Below are positions 1 through 8,929 of a stretch of DNA of 64,000 bases, piece after piece. Source of the stretch: Bacteroides timonensis (GTDB lineage: Bacteria > Bacteroidota > Bacteroidia > Bacteroidales > Bacteroidaceae); contig NZ_CBVI010000002.1 in NCBI RefSeq assembly GCF_000513195.1, positions 20,144-84,143 of the forward strand. Reading direction: 5' to 3'. The translations under genes were made by a program, and so were the position numbers. The notes beneath the pieces were generated by a model. The model did no database searches. It saw only the letters and a program-made list of their open reading frames with translations, and was not told the origin of the DNA. Position 1 is the stretch's first letter. Every line of letters starts with the position of its first letter.

Positions 1-177
1 AAGATTTCGGAAGACCTTAAGAAAGCTGAAGAAGCAGCTGCCAAAGAAGCTGTGGAGAGCGAAAAAGAAGTAAAAGCGGAAGAAGAAAACAATGTTGAAG
101 GCGGAACAGAAGCCGGCAAAACAAAGGTTTCAGCAGAAGGTACCAAAGTTTCTGTAGAACGACCCGCAAAAGAATAA
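1..177 (+). CDS. ftsH: C-terminal tail of FtsH-type zinc metalloprotease (partial)
   Basis: Only the last 58 codons are in the window, in frame 1, ending in TAA at 175-177. The tail is strongly charged and low in complexity, with many Ala, Glu and Lys residues, and carries no catalytic motif. Disordered Glu/Lys-rich tails are usual at the C terminus of Bacteroidales FtsH, and ftsH commonly sits directly before cdsA in this group, so that is the inferred identity. The next gene starts 21 bases downstream on the same strand, suggesting co-transcription. The call rests on neighbourhood and composition only; sequence upstream of position 1 would settle it. Confidence 0.55.
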   Translation, partial: KISEDLKKAEEAAAKEAVESEKEVKAEEENNVEGGTEAGKTKVSAEGTKVSVERPAKE

Positions 178-198
178 AGAACTAAAAACGGAATTACC

Positions 199-1041
199 GT
201 GAAAAGCAATTTCTTAAAACGCGCCATCACAGGTGTGTTATTCGTAGTAGTATTGGTGGGCTGTATCCTATACAGCCCCCTTTCATTCGGTATCCTGTTC
301 ACCATTATCGGTGCACTGAGCGTACACGAATTTGCCCACCTGATAAACCAAAACGGTGAAGTACAAATCAATAAAACAATTACCGCTTTGGGAGGCGCTT
401 ATCTCTTCTTGGCCGTAATGGGCTTTTGTCAATCTACTATCGGAGCCCAGGTATTTCTGCCTTATCTGGCATTACTGCTTTACCTGATAATTACAGAACT
501 GTATCTGAAAAAGAAAAATCCCATTGGTAACTGGGCCTTTTCCATGTTAAGCCAGCTGTATGTAGCATTACCGTTTGCATTGCTCAACGTATTGGCTTTT
601 CAATATAACCCGGCAGAAAGCAGCGTGACCTACAATCCCATCCTACCACTTTCCATCTTTGTATTTATATGGCTGAGTGACACTGGAGCGTATTGTATAG
701 GCTCGTTAATCGGCAAGCATCGTTTGTTCGAACGTATTTCCCCCAAGAAGTCATGGGAAGGAAGCATCGGTGGTGGTGTGTTCTCTATTGCTTCTTCATT
801 CGTATTCGCCCACTACTTCTCATTCCTGTCTGTTTGGGAATGGGCCGGACTGGCACTGGTTGTTGTCATCTTCGGTACTTGGGGTGATCTAACGGAGTCG
901 CTAATGAAGCGCCAGTTAGGTATCAAAGATTCGGGTCACATCCTACCCGGCCACGGTGGAATGCTCGACCGTTTCGACAGTGCTTTACTGGCAATCCCCG
1001 CAGCAGTGGTTTACCTCTACGTTTTAATGTTGATGAAATAA
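199..1041 (+). CDS. cdsA: Phosphatidate cytidylyltransferase (CDP-diacylglycerol synthase)
   Basis: Makes CDP-diacylglycerol from phosphatidate and CTP in the inner membrane, the branch point for all phospholipids. The 280-aa product is made almost entirely of hydrophobic segments. Near the C terminus, residues 234-260, it carries the full family signature: S-x-x-K-R, then K-D, then H-G-G-M-L-D-R-F-D with the metal-binding aspartates. Length is normal for the family. Translation starts at GTG (199); the next residues form the first membrane segment and there is no nearby ATG. It lies 21 bases after the putative ftsH tail and is probably in the same transcript. Confidence 0.95.
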   Translation: MKSNFLKRAITGVLFVVVLVGCILYSPLSFGILFTIIGALSVHEFAHLINQNGEVQINKTITALGGAYLFLAVMGFCQSTIGAQVFLPYLALLLYLIITELYLKKKNPIGNWAFSMLSQLYVALPFALLNVLAFQYNPAESSVTYNPILPLSIFVFIWLSDTGAYCIGSLIGKHRLFERISPKKSWEGSIGGGVFSIASSFVFAHYFSFLSVWEWAGLALVVVIFGTWGDLTESLMKRQLGIKDSGHILPGHGGMLDRFDSALLAIPAAVVYLYVLMLMK

Positions 1042-1045
1042 AAAA

Positions 1046-1073
1046 GGCCGGAGGAATTCACATTCACCCGGCC
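1046..1073 (-). terminator. Rho-independent terminator of the NigD-like gene
   Basis: A 6-bp GC-only stem (GGCCGG 1046-1051 with CCGGCC 1068-1073) is followed, read on the minus strand, by a TTTTTT run (RNA poly-U). It sits between the convergent ends of cdsA and the NigD-like gene. The plus-strand side lacks a U tract, so it mainly serves the minus-strand gene. Confidence 0.7.
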
Positions 1074-1092
1074 CTACACAAAACACTTTACT

Positions 1093-1860
1093 TTACTTCA
1101 ATTGCATCTTTGAGAAATCTAAGCTAGAAGCTTTTTGGGAATTATCCGATTGTTTTTCAAAGGTAATTTCGACTTCATCGTTCACTTCTGAATTCAGCTT
1201 CAACTTGATACCTTTCGTTTCAGAAGTTATATTCAATTCTTTCAGATTGAACGACACTAATCCGGGAGCACGAACTCCACTCAGGTCATCATAATCATTG
1301 TATCGAAGTTCCAGATGGATATATCCGTCATCATTACCTTCTTCCGCTAAAGGAACCTCGGCATCTTCTGCACGTTGTACCAGACTGATGCGATGTTTCG
1401 TACCCGAATTCTTCGGCAGATTCTGCATAAAGATAACGTTCATATATCCCCCACTGATGGTGATATCCCCTTTATAGATAAATACCGGATCATTACCATA
1501 TTCCTCATCATTCTCCGATGTCAGCGGTTCCACACTTTTCGTCAGGGCATGCCAGATCTTCTCAATCTTCACGGCATGATCATATCCTTCATAATTATCA
1601 TAGATGGGATTAAAGATTGTTATTATACGCTGCCCGTCTACAGGCTGATACCAACCCATATTAGTATTAATAGGCCAAAGCGTTCCCCAAGTGTCACTTT
1701 CCAGATAGAAAGTATTCCCCTTCACGCGTACGGTACTCCAATTCGGATAAGAAAAATCACCGATAGAGTATCCGTCATCTAAATCATCGCATGATTGCAA
1801 CGCAGGTAGTACTGCCAAGCACATCATAAAAAATAGCCAATGTAATCTCTTCATAATCAA
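1093..1860 (-). CDS. NigD-like outer-membrane lipoprotein
   Basis: A 255-aa secreted lipoprotein. The N terminus is a hydrophobic signal ending in a lipobox around residues 20-24 (L-Q-S-C), followed by an acidic DDLDDGYSIGDF stretch that is characteristic of the NigD-like family in Bacteroides. The rest is predicted to be beta-rich. The family is named after a gene linked to bacteriocin production, but its general function is unknown and no activity can be read from the sequence. Two starts are possible (ATG at 1860 or at 1854); the second places the Lys-Arg pair directly at the N terminus. It stands alone on the minus strand between two hairpin terminators. Confidence 0.8.
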   Translation of the reverse strand: MIMKRLHWLFFMMCLAVLPALQSCDDLDDGYSIGDFSYPNWSTVRVKGNTFYLESDTWGTLWPINTNMGWYQPVDGQRIITIFNPIYDNYEGYDHAVKIEKIWHALTKSVEPLTSENDEEYGNDPVFIYKGDITISGGYMNVIFMQNLPKNSGTKHRISLVQRAEDAEVPLAEEGNDDGYIHLELRYNDYDDLSGVRAPGLVSFNLKELNITSETKGIKLKLNSEVNDEVEITFEKQSDNSQKASSLDFSKMQLK

Positions 1861-1929
1861 AGTCCTTTTGCTTGTTTTCGTAAAAATTGTTAGTTCATAA
1901 TCTTTCGTGTATTCTGACTATAAAATACG

Positions 1930-1957
1930 AAAGCCGGGCATTTACTGCACCGGCTTT
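1930..1957 (-). terminator. Terminator of the surE-lpxB operon
   Basis: An 8-bp perfect stem, AAAGCCGG (1930-1937) with CCGGCTTT (1950-1957), and a 12-nt loop, lies about 60 bases beyond the lpxB stop. Read on the minus strand it runs into CGTATTTT. Confidence 0.6.
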
Positions 1958-2017
1958 ATCTCTTTTAACTATTTTATATCCTTTTGAAGCAAAAAGACTT
2001 TCATTATGTAACTCCTT

Positions 2018-3172
2018 CTAAATCCTACCACAATAATGCAGGTGTAACAGGCGTATCATTTCTTGTGCAGCATGCTTCGGAGCACCGGCATCTCCCAGAC
2101 GCGATGCCATGTACTCATAGCCTTCGAGCATTCGTTGCCGATACTCCTTATTATATAAGATACGTTCCAGTTCGGCACGGGCCTGCTCTACTGTCATCGT
2201 ATCAGCCACGAGCTCTTTCACCACCTCACGGTTTGCAATAAGATTCACCAATGAAATATACTTTACCGTCAGTATATGACGGCGCAGGAACGAAATGACC
2301 TTCCCTATCGGCGTATGATAGCAAACAGCCTGCGGCACCCGGAACAAGGCCGTTTCCAGCGTAGCAGTTCCCGAAGTTACCAATGCAGCTTCAGCCTGTT
2401 GCAGCAAACGATAGGTTTGTCCGAAAAGGATCTTTACTTTCGCACCGCCTATATATTCGTGATAATAGTCAGGAGAAATACCGGGCGCACCGGCCAAAAC
2501 CAATTGGTACTCAGGAAAGGCAGAAGCTGCACGAAGCATATCGGGCAAGTTATCTTTTATCTCCTGCTTCCGGCTACCCGCCAGTAAAGCGATTATCGGC
2601 TTAGGCTCCAATCCGGTCTCACGAATAAAATCATCGTACGTTTCAGGATGTTCCGCACGAAAAGCGGTCACTTCATCTACCGTAGGATTGCCTACATAAT
2701 GTATCGGATAATGATGCTTGCCTTCGAAAAACTCCACCTCGAACGGCAGAATGGAAAACAATTCATCCACATCCCGCTTGATATTCTTGATACGGTATTC
2801 TTTCCACGCCCATATCTTCGGAGAGATATAATAATAGACTGGGATTTGCGTCTTAGCTCGCAGGAACTTGGCAATATTCAGGTTAAAACCGGGATAATCC
2901 ACCAGTATCACTACATCCGGCTGCCATGCCACAATATCCTCTTTACATCGTCTCATGTTGGCAAAGATTGTGCGCAAATGCAGTAACACCGGGATAAAGC
3001 CCATATAAGCCAGTTCCTTATAGTGCTTCACCATCGTTCCACCCACTGCTGCCATCAGGTCGCCCCCGAAGAAACGGAATTCCGCCTGCGGGTCTTCAAC
3101 CTTCAAAGCAGCCATCAGGTGAGACGCGTGTAAGTCACCGGAAGCTTCACCGACAATCAAGTAATACTTCAT
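2018..3172 (-). CDS. lpxB: Lipid-A-disaccharide synthase
   Basis: Peripheral inner-membrane glycosyltransferase (GT19) that joins UDP-2,3-diacylglucosamine and lipid X to form the lipid A disaccharide. The 384-aa product has the family N terminus with GEASGD at residues 8-13, the YISPKIWAW block in the middle, a VGNP motif, and L-A-G-S-R followed by E-I. This is full length for the family. It starts 11 bases after the surE stop and the pair is closed by a hairpin terminator, so surE-lpxB is a two-gene operon. Confidence 0.95.
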   Translation of the reverse strand: MKYYLIVGEASGDLHASHLMAALKVEDPQAEFRFFGGDLMAAVGGTMVKHYKELAYMGFIPVLLHLRTIFANMRRCKEDIVAWQPDVVILVDYPGFNLNIAKFLRAKTQIPVYYYISPKIWAWKEYRIKNIKRDVDELFSILPFEVEFFEGKHHYPIHYVGNPTVDEVTAFRAEHPETYDDFIRETGLEPKPIIALLAGSRKQEIKDNLPDMLRAASAFPEYQLVLAGAPGISPDYYHEYIGGAKVKILFGQTYRLLQQAEAALVTSGTATLETALFRVPQAVCYHTPIGKVISFLRRHILTVKYISLVNLIANREVVKELVADTMTVEQARAELERILYNKEYRQRMLEGYEYMASRLGDAGAPKHAAQEMIRLLHLHYCGRI

Positions 3173-3183
3173 ATCAAATTAGA

Positions 3184-3954
3184 TTAGAACCAGCTTTGCA
3201 GTTCATCTATAAGTTCGTAAGCCGTAACATCCACCTTGGTCGGAGTAATAGCTACATACCCGTTATCAAGTGCCCAATGATCATTCTTTTCATTATCGGA
3301 ATCGGTATTCTGGAACTCACCGGTCAGCCAGTAGTAATGGGTATCACCGCGATGCGCGAAATTCTCCCATTCATTGGTCCACTGTCCTTTGGACTGTTCG
3401 CAGACTTTAACTCCCTTGAGTTCCTGCACATTGGGGAAATTTACATTGAGGCAAGTCAACGGAGGCAGCCCCTTTTCCAAAACCTGACGGGCTATCTCGC
3501 GGATATAAGGACCGGAAGGCTCAAAATCAGGATTCGGATCATGACAGCAAAGAGAGAAACCAATGGAAGGCACACCTTTCAGGCAGCCTTCAATTACCAC
3601 TCCCATCGTACCGGAATAATGCACATTCACGGCAGAGTTATCACCGTGATTGATACCACCGACTATCAGATCGGGTTTGCGATCGAGCACCGTATGTAAA
3701 GCAAGTTTTATGCAGTCTACCGGAGTACCGGAACATTTATAAACTGTCAGCCCTACATCTTTACGAACCAACTGGTAATGAATGGGTTCCGTTACAGTCA
3801 GCGCACTTGCACTACCCGAACGCGGCGCATCCGGCGCCATCACAACTATTTCTCCCAGCGGACGAAGAAACTTAACCAACTCACTAATGCCTTTTGCAAT
3901 GACACCATCGTCATTGGAAACCAATATCAAAGGTCTCTGATTTTCCATATTCAT
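3184..3954 (-). CDS. surE: 5'/3'-nucleotidase SurE
   Basis: Metal-dependent survival nucleotidase that dephosphorylates nucleoside monophosphates in the cytoplasm. The signature SNDDG with its paired metal-binding aspartates lies at residues 13-17, followed by the GINHGDN loop in the middle. The 256-aa length is normal. ATG at 3954 is used; an in-frame ATG at 3948 is the alternative. It is first in an operon with lpxB. The upstream spacer to 4186 carries promoter boxes and two TTCGAT palindromes. Confidence 0.94.
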   Translation of the reverse strand: MNMENQRPLILVSNDDGVIAKGISELVKFLRPLGEIVVMAPDAPRSGSASALTVTEPIHYQLVRKDVGLTVYKCSGTPVDCIKLALHTVLDRKPDLIVGGINHGDNSAVNVHYSGTMGVVIEGCLKGVPSIGFSLCCHDPNPDFEPSGPYIREIARQVLEKGLPPLTCLNVNFPNVQELKGVKVCEQSKGQWTNEWENFAHRGDTHYYWLTGEFQNTDSDNEKNDHWALDNGYVAITPTKVDVTAYELIDELQSWF

Positions 3955-3968
3955 CTTTATTTTCTATG

Positions 3969-3986
3969 CAAAAGTAGGCAAAAATA
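3969..3986 (-). promoter_or_regulatory. Candidate surE promoter, two overlapping -7 boxes
   Basis: On the minus strand TATTTTTG (3986-3979) and TACTTTTG (3976-3969) both match the Bacteroidota -7 consensus TAnnTTTG and lie 15-30 bases before the surE ATG. I see no convincing TTTG at the -33 position. Confidence 0.45.
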
Positions 3987-4040
3987 AAGAAAGCACCTAA
4001 TACAATACTTTGCTTTTGTTGTCCCAAAGTTTGCGTTTCA

Positions 4041-4173
4041 TTCGATTATCGAACAATATTGTAAGTAGTCAATCAGAATGAATTCGTAGTATAAATGGGA
4101 ATTTAGTTACCTATTATTATGTGAACTAATTATGAACACTTACTTATTATTTTTATTCGATAATCGAATAAAA
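4041..4173. repeat. Pair of TTCGATnATCGAA palindromes upstream of surE
   Basis: Position 4041-4053 reads TTCGAT T ATCGAA. Position 4151-4173 is a larger perfect palindrome, with 11-base arms around a central A that contain the same core. The two sites sit near the ends of the 232-bp spacer between surE and the DUF4625 gene. Neither has a U tract, so they look more like regulator sites than terminators. Confidence 0.5.
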
Positions 4174-4186
4174 CCAGCGTAAACCG

Positions 4187-4678
4187 TTATTCTTCGTGAT
4201 GTCCGTCATCTCCTCCCGTCGCACTCAACACGATATTGCGTGCGACATGCGCCTCATTTCCGGCAGCATCTGTACAGTAAACCATCAGGTGGTAATCTCC
4301 CGGAGTGGCATTAGCCGGTATCACGATATCATGATGATGGATATGAGCCGTCCTTTGTTCCGAAACATCGTAAGACTTATTAAAGGTGAAATCAACAGTC
4401 GTCTCAGCAGTGCGGGTATCATGCGAATGATGGTCGAAGTTATTGTGAATCTCTATCTTGTACGATTTCAACATGACATCATCCGATAAGTCCATCTCAA
4501 AATGTACTCCGTGTTCACTGCCTATTGCCAGCACTCCGCCTTCGGCAGGCGATTTAAGATCAATCACCGGTTTTGTAGTATCACTAAGCGGATTGTCACT
4601 GTCTCCGCAAGCTGTAAGTAATGAGACACTTATCACTAAAAGGGAAATAATCATCGGGAAATAAAATCTTGTTTTCAT
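4187..4678 (-). CDS. His-rich DUF4625-type lipoprotein
   Basis: A 163-aa lipoprotein: signal peptide with lipobox around residues 21-24 (L-T-A-C), then one Ig-like domain of the DUF4625 kind. It is unusually rich in histidine: HSH around residue 80, IHHHD around 112-116, and an HHE tail. These clusters suggest divalent-metal binding, probably at the outer membrane; this is inference. Its start overlaps the stop of the TonB receptor gene by four bases (ATGA), so the two are translationally coupled and probably work together, the lipoprotein as a surface or periplasmic partner of the receptor. Confidence 0.75.
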   Translation of the reverse strand: MKTRFYFPMIISLLVISVSLLTACGDSDNPLSDTTKPVIDLKSPAEGGVLAIGSEHGVHFEMDLSDDVMLKSYKIEIHNNFDHHSHDTRTAETTVDFTFNKSYDVSEQRTAHIHHHDIVIPANATPGDYHLMVYCTDAAGNEAHVARNIVLSATGGDDGHHEE

Positions 4679-6834
4679 TTGAATAATTTTTTAAATGGTA
4701 CTTTGATTAATAATTGAAAGTTTCGCCCCGGTTCGGGAATCTCCACTTTCCGATAAAAACTGAGATGATTGTAATACCGCGTATTGAATAAATTACGGAC
4801 AGTCAGAGTAATCTCCACTTCCGTTCCGGCAACGGGTAAATCAAGAGAGCCAGCTATATGAAAGAGGTTTGCACCCGGCGTGCGGTCTTCGTTGCGATCC
4901 ACACGGTTTTGCCTGGCTATGCTCTGCCATTCGGCATAAAGCATATACCGCTTCCTTTGCCAGGTGAGCGTGTTGCGCAGCGTGGCAGGTGGAGAAAAGC
5001 TCAAAGGAATACGTTCATCACAATTGTAGGTATAGACATACTCACCGGATATACGGTAGTTGAGAGTAGGCAAAATAGTTAGTTCCACACTCGCCTCCAC
5101 TCCGGCAAACAAGGCTTCCGTCTGCGTATAACGGTAAATCTGTCCCGTATGGGGTAAAACAGACCATTCCCCCGTAGGCCGCAGAAAGATATAATTACTA
5201 AACCAATTGACGAAAGGAGAAACATATACAGACCATCTCCCGTACTTCAACTGATAAGAAGCATCCATCTGCCAACCCTGTTCGGACGAAAGTGTGGCAT
5301 CTCCCTGTTCATGACGGAATGTGCCGTGATGCACACCATTCGAAGCCAGTTCATTAGCTCCCGGAAGACGAAAACTCCGCCCGACATTTACCTTCAACTG
5401 ATGCCGCGTCGAGGGCGTCCATACCACACCCAATGATAAAGAATAGTCGCCAAAGCTCCTGTTTACCCGGCGGCTGTTCCACCGGTAGAACTCCACCTGC
5501 TCTTCAGCATATCCCTGTTCTTGCAAATAAGTAGCCAGATAAGGATCATCATGGGCAAAGACACGCATGCGACCATAGTCATACCGTACACCTCCACTGA
5601 CGGATAATGTATTATCCGGACGATACGTCGTAAGCCAGGATATACCGGTAGTAAAACGATCATATTCCGGCAACAAGAAAGAATAACCGGAAATCGTATT
5701 TCGCTGGAATTGAGAATCCCATCCCATCCGGTGTTCCCAAGAAGAAGAACCGATCCACCGTCCTTTTGCCGAAAAACTGAAAGTATTCAGATTAAAGGCC
5801 AGTTCTTTGTCAGGATCAGTTTCCGGCAGAAGTTGTGTTCCGTAATGGGTATGAAACGCACTCCATTCCTCGCGGTGATTGTTCTGATAACCGATATCAC
5901 CCGACAGGATAAACTTCTCCCAGGCATACTGCTGATGAGTGGTCACTTTCAGGTGATTTACCTTACTATAAGGAAGATCGATGTTCCGGCTGTCACCGTC
6001 GTCTTCCAGACGTGACAAGTCGGGTACCCCATGTGCTCCGGGGAAGAACCCCGTCTTCTGAAAAACATTGGACACAGCAAGATTCGACTTATATCCCTTC
6101 TTCTGATATTGGGTAAAGAAATTGACGTTGCGTTCCCATCCCGCCGTATTTTTCAGCCGACGACCGTAGACCGGCATCTTCTGAGTCAGATAAACAATCG
6201 TGTCTGCCGGGATACGGTAATCTCCAAAGCGCTGTTCCGAGTAACGCAACCGCGTATACCAGGCATTTCTTTTGATACCCAACATCAGTGAAGCGCCTAT
6301 GGTTTCGTTCACAGACTTACCCAACAGCGTCACGTCACCAAACAACATATTCTCTGCCGGCACCTGCACCGGAGCAATATCAATTACTCCGCCCATGGCG
6401 TCACTGCCGTAAAGCAGCGAAGCAGGACCTTTCATTACATTCACGGCATCCACATTGAAAGCATCCAGCTCCAGACCATGGTCTGCACCCCACTGCTGCC
6501 CTTCCTGTTTGATGCCATTCTCCAATACAGCCACCCGATTAAAGCCCATGCCACGAATCATCGGCTTGGAGAATCCCGAACCGATATCCATAGCCTGCAC
6601 GCCGGGGATATTTTCCATAGCCTGCATGAAGTTACCCGTGAAATGTTTCCGCAAGAAATCCCTGTCAGCCACTTCGAGCGTAAGTGCAGTCTTTTTGTTC
6701 TGAAGCTGTTGATAGGTTTCCGCTATCACGACTTCAGGCAAAGCTACATTACGGACTGAATCGGATTCCTGCGCATGAACGGAAAGGGTTGTACACAACA
6801 TCCCCATCACGCCCGGAATAATTCCTATACGCAT
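4675..6834 (-). CDS. TonB-dependent outer-membrane receptor, probable metal/chelate uptake
   Basis: A 719-aa outer-membrane receptor: signal peptide (1-21), plug domain (about 30-155, with the GVQAMDIGSGFSKPMIRGMG region and the usual SLLYGSDAMGGVI block), then a 22-strand-type barrel ending in a C-terminal aromatic strand. It lacks the long carboxypeptidase-like N-terminal extension of SusC proteins, so it belongs to the classic siderophore/metal receptor class. Flanking genes in the same operon encode small His-rich proteins, which points to zinc, copper or a metal chelate rather than a glycan. Substrate is inferred, not shown. Confidence 0.85.
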   Translation of the reverse strand: MRIGIIPGVMGMLCTTLSVHAQESDSVRNVALPEVVIAETYQQLQNKKTALTLEVADRDFLRKHFTGNFMQAMENIPGVQAMDIGSGFSKPMIRGMGFNRVAVLENGIKQEGQQWGADHGLELDAFNVDAVNVMKGPASLLYGSDAMGGVIDIAPVQVPAENMLFGDVTLLGKSVNETIGASLMLGIKRNAWYTRLRYSEQRFGDYRIPADTIVYLTQKMPVYGRRLKNTAGWERNVNFFTQYQKKGYKSNLAVSNVFQKTGFFPGAHGVPDLSRLEDDGDSRNIDLPYSKVNHLKVTTHQQYAWEKFILSGDIGYQNNHREEWSAFHTHYGTQLLPETDPDKELAFNLNTFSFSAKGRWIGSSSWEHRMGWDSQFQRNTISGYSFLLPEYDRFTTGISWLTTYRPDNTLSVSGGVRYDYGRMRVFAHDDPYLATYLQEQGYAEEQVEFYRWNSRRVNRSFGDYSLSLGVVWTPSTRHQLKVNVGRSFRLPGANELASNGVHHGTFRHEQGDATLSSEQGWQMDASYQLKYGRWSVYVSPFVNWFSNYIFLRPTGEWSVLPHTGQIYRYTQTEALFAGVEASVELTILPTLNYRISGEYVYTYNCDERIPLSFSPPATLRNTLTWQRKRYMLYAEWQSIARQNRVDRNEDRTPGANLFHIAGSLDLPVAGTEVEITLTVRNLFNTRYYNHLSFYRKVEIPEPGRNFQLLIKVPFKKLFK

Positions 6835-6915
6835 TGATTACAATCTTAATTTAGAATAAAACAATGAGAGGCAAGCTACAGAAAGCCCGTCTCCACATGA
6901 ATGTAAATTATGTAA

Positions 6916-7245
6916 TCAAGCTATGGGAGGTGCGCGTAGATAATGTGAATAAGACAGTGTATAAACAATCTTATCCTGATGAACAACCTGCTCAAATGTG
7001 ATGGGCGTTAAGATGCAACGGAAGTCAATAGACTGCGCTTCCGTGAAAAGAGAAAGAGAAAAGTGACAGATAGCACAATCATCGGACGAATGCCGCGGAT
7101 GATCTGCATGGGAACAGGAAGCAGCATGCTCGTCCTCGTGATGGTGAAAAGCCTTCACCACGAAGAACGGTAGGAGTGCCATCATCAGCACCCATGCTAT
7201 AACTACTCTCTTCTTTCCGCTGTTATTCACTTTCTTAATCGACAA
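6916..7245 (-). CDS. Small His/Cys-rich DUF2946-like secreted protein
   Basis: About 109 aa with one N-terminal hydrophobic segment (about 13-30) followed at once by HHHEDEH, then CSHADHPRHSSDDCAICHF and a C-terminal LRAPP. The C-x-x-C motif, histidine clusters and R-x-P-P ending resemble DUF2946 proteins seen beside metal-related TonB receptors. No suitable ATG exists; TTG at 7245 or GTG at 7230 is the likely start. It is the first gene of a three-gene operon with the receptor and the DUF4625 lipoprotein. A role as metal sensor or periplasmic metal binder is inference. Confidence 0.6.
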   Translation of the reverse strand: MSIKKVNNSGKKRVVIAWVLMMALLPFFVVKAFHHHEDEHAASCSHADHPRHSSDDCAICHFSLSLFTEAQSIDFRCILTPITFEQVVHQDKIVYTLSYSHYLRAPPIA

Positions 7246-7261
7246 GTATTTGAATAGGCTG

Positions 7262-7293
7262 CGAAGATATGTATCTCTAACTAAAAACGCAAA
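7262..7293 (-). promoter_or_regulatory. Candidate promoter of the His-rich/TonB operon
   Basis: Minus strand: TTTG (7293-7290), 20 bases, then TATCTTCG (7269-7262), one mismatch from TAnnTTTG. Spacing fits the Bacteroidota -33/-7 promoter and places the start of transcription about 10 bases before the TTG codon. Confidence 0.5.
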
Positions 7294-7302
7294 CTACGGC
7301 AC

Positions 7303-8586
7303 TTAATATGTGTTACCGCTCCGGCTTTTATCAATCTGAATAAGCCATTTCCAGACAGGCAACACCTCTATTGAAAGCCCATCCTTTTCTACCACCCGTT
7401 CATCATTACGAGTCACAATCTGAAGTCTTTCCGCATTCAGGAATTTAGCCGCTTTCACAAGCCCATTGACTTCACGTTCAAAAGTCTGCACATCCGAGAT
7501 ATTATATGAAGCCTGAATCAGCCAACTTTCTTCCGGCATATAGAAGTCAACTTCTATATTCTGATTGTAGAAATAAACCTTTTCTCCAAACTGACGATGC
7601 AAGGTTATCGCAACAAGATTCTCCAACAATAAAGTTTCCGGCCGGAAAATAAACAAATTCAAGATTCCATTATCAATAAAGTAATATTTACGGTTACTCT
7701 CACGCTCTGCGAACCTCGCAGCATAGTTTTCCAAACTGAATATAAGCCAAGTCTCTTGCAGATAGCCCACATAATCAATAATGGTACGCACCCCCACACT
7801 TTCTCCCGCTGAAGAAACTATATTCTTCAAACGATTATAAGAAGAAGGTTGCATCACACTCTCCGCCAATTTTTTCACCAACAACCGCATTGAATCCGAA
7901 TTACGCAAAGAATAACGGGCAACTAAATCGCCGAAAAATATCTTCTGATACAATCCGCTCAACCATGAACGCTTGTCTTCAAAAGAAAGTAGTTCCGGAA
8001 AACCGCCATTATAGAAATAAGTATCAAAACTACGCACCACCCCATTTCTAATACCCGGTGTATAAAGCCAATTTGATTTCAATTCAAATCCTTCGAAATT
8101 TAAAAATTCCCTAAAGGAGAATGGATATACATTCTGTATCAGGAAACGCCCGCCTAAGGTCGTAGCAATCTCAGAACTCAGCATTTTAGCATTGCTTCCC
8201 GTAACAAATACCCGATAGCTCTTATCTGCCAGTCGACGAACAAATTTTTCCCAGCCTGGCACAATCTGTATCTCATCCAGAAAGAAAATTGGACGAGAAG
8301 AAAATGTTTCTTCATACACCTGCTTTATCTCATCCAAATCTTCCGACTTCAGTCCTATGAAACGTTCGTCTTCAAAATTAAGATAGAGAATTTCTTCTAT
8401 ATCAGTTCCCCTTTTCATAAGCTCATGGATCCGTTGAAACATAAGATAAGACTTTCCGGTACGGCGAATGCCTAAAAAGACATAATTCCCGTTGTCTTCA
8501 AACTTGAAAGGACGTTGCAGCAACTTCACATTCTGAACAAACTCCTGATTTTCACCTATAATCTGCTTTATCAGTTCTCGATCCAT
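7303..8586 (-). CDS. AAA ATPase with C-terminal DUF4143 domain
   Basis: Member of the common bacterial AAA_14/DUF4143 ATPases. Numbered from ATG 8586, the product is 427 aa. It has a P-loop G-I-R-R-T-G-K-S near residue 40, a Walker B-like FFLDEIQ around 100 and VTGSNAKML (sensor 1) around 125. The C-terminal DUF4143 part has the nuclease-like core ending in E-V-D-F-Y-M. Biological role is unknown; some relatives lie near mobile or toxin genes. An upstream in-frame ATG at 8646 would lie before the -7 box at 8615-8622, so I prefer 8586. It stands alone on the minus strand. Confidence 0.8.
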   Translation of the reverse strand: MDRELIKQIIGENQEFVQNVKLLQRPFKFEDNGNYVFLGIRRTGKSYLMFQRIHELMKRGTDIEEILYLNFEDERFIGLKSEDLDEIKQVYEETFSSRPIFFLDEIQIVPGWEKFVRRLADKSYRVFVTGSNAKMLSSEIATTLGGRFLIQNVYPFSFREFLNFEGFELKSNWLYTPGIRNGVVRSFDTYFYNGGFPELLSFEDKRSWLSGLYQKIFFGDLVARYSLRNSDSMRLLVKKLAESVMQPSSYNRLKNIVSSAGESVGVRTIIDYVGYLQETWLIFSLENYAARFAERESNRKYYFIDNGILNLFIFRPETLLLENLVAITLHRQFGEKVYFYNQNIEVDFYMPEESWLIQASYNISDVQTFEREVNGLVKAAKFLNAERLQIVTRNDERVVEKDGLSIEVLPVWKWLIQIDKSRSGNTY

Positions 8587-8602
8587 CTTCTTTATTTGTT
8601 TT

Positions 8603-8690
8603 ATATACGCAACACAAATATAGGATTTTTGTTTCATATACGACACAAAATACCTATATTTTTATTTCATATACAATACAACCTAACGAA
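8603..8690. repeat. 33-bp direct repeats over the ATPase promoter
   Basis: Two full copies and one partial copy of a 33-bp unit begin at 8603, 8636 and 8669, each opening with ATATAC and followed by CAACACAAA-like sequence. A minus-strand -7 box TATATTTG (8622-8615) lies in the first copy, 29 bases before the ATPase start. The repeats may be regulator sites or tandem duplicated promoters. Confidence 0.6.
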
Positions 8691-8892
8691 AGAAACTTCC
8701 CACCGCATAAAGAGGCACGTTCACAAAAATCAGGAGGAGTTTACTCCACTCAATCACATTTTCAAGAGGAGTTTCCCGCTTTAAGCGTTACTAAGCGGCT
8801 AAAAGGAGGAGAAGTTTCGGTTATTTAACGTCCGCGCTACAGCATCCCCTTCCCCATCACGCACATCTCCCTTACCTTTCCCCCGCAAAAAG

Positions 8893-8924
8893 CTTGCATA
8901 TCTACTGAAGCATGATTACCTTTG
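8893..8924 (+). promoter_or_regulatory. Candidate promoter of HU-HIG gene 1
   Basis: CTTG (8893-8896), 20 bases, then TACCTTTG (8917-8924). The -7 box matches TAnnTTTG and the spacing fits. Transcription would start at about 8930, the first base of the palindromic array. Confidence 0.5.
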
Positions 8925-8929
8925 CCGCT

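Noticed and set aside
4151..4173. Palindrome as a rho-independent terminator of the DUF4625 gene
   Set aside because: AT-rich stem and no U tract on the minus strand.
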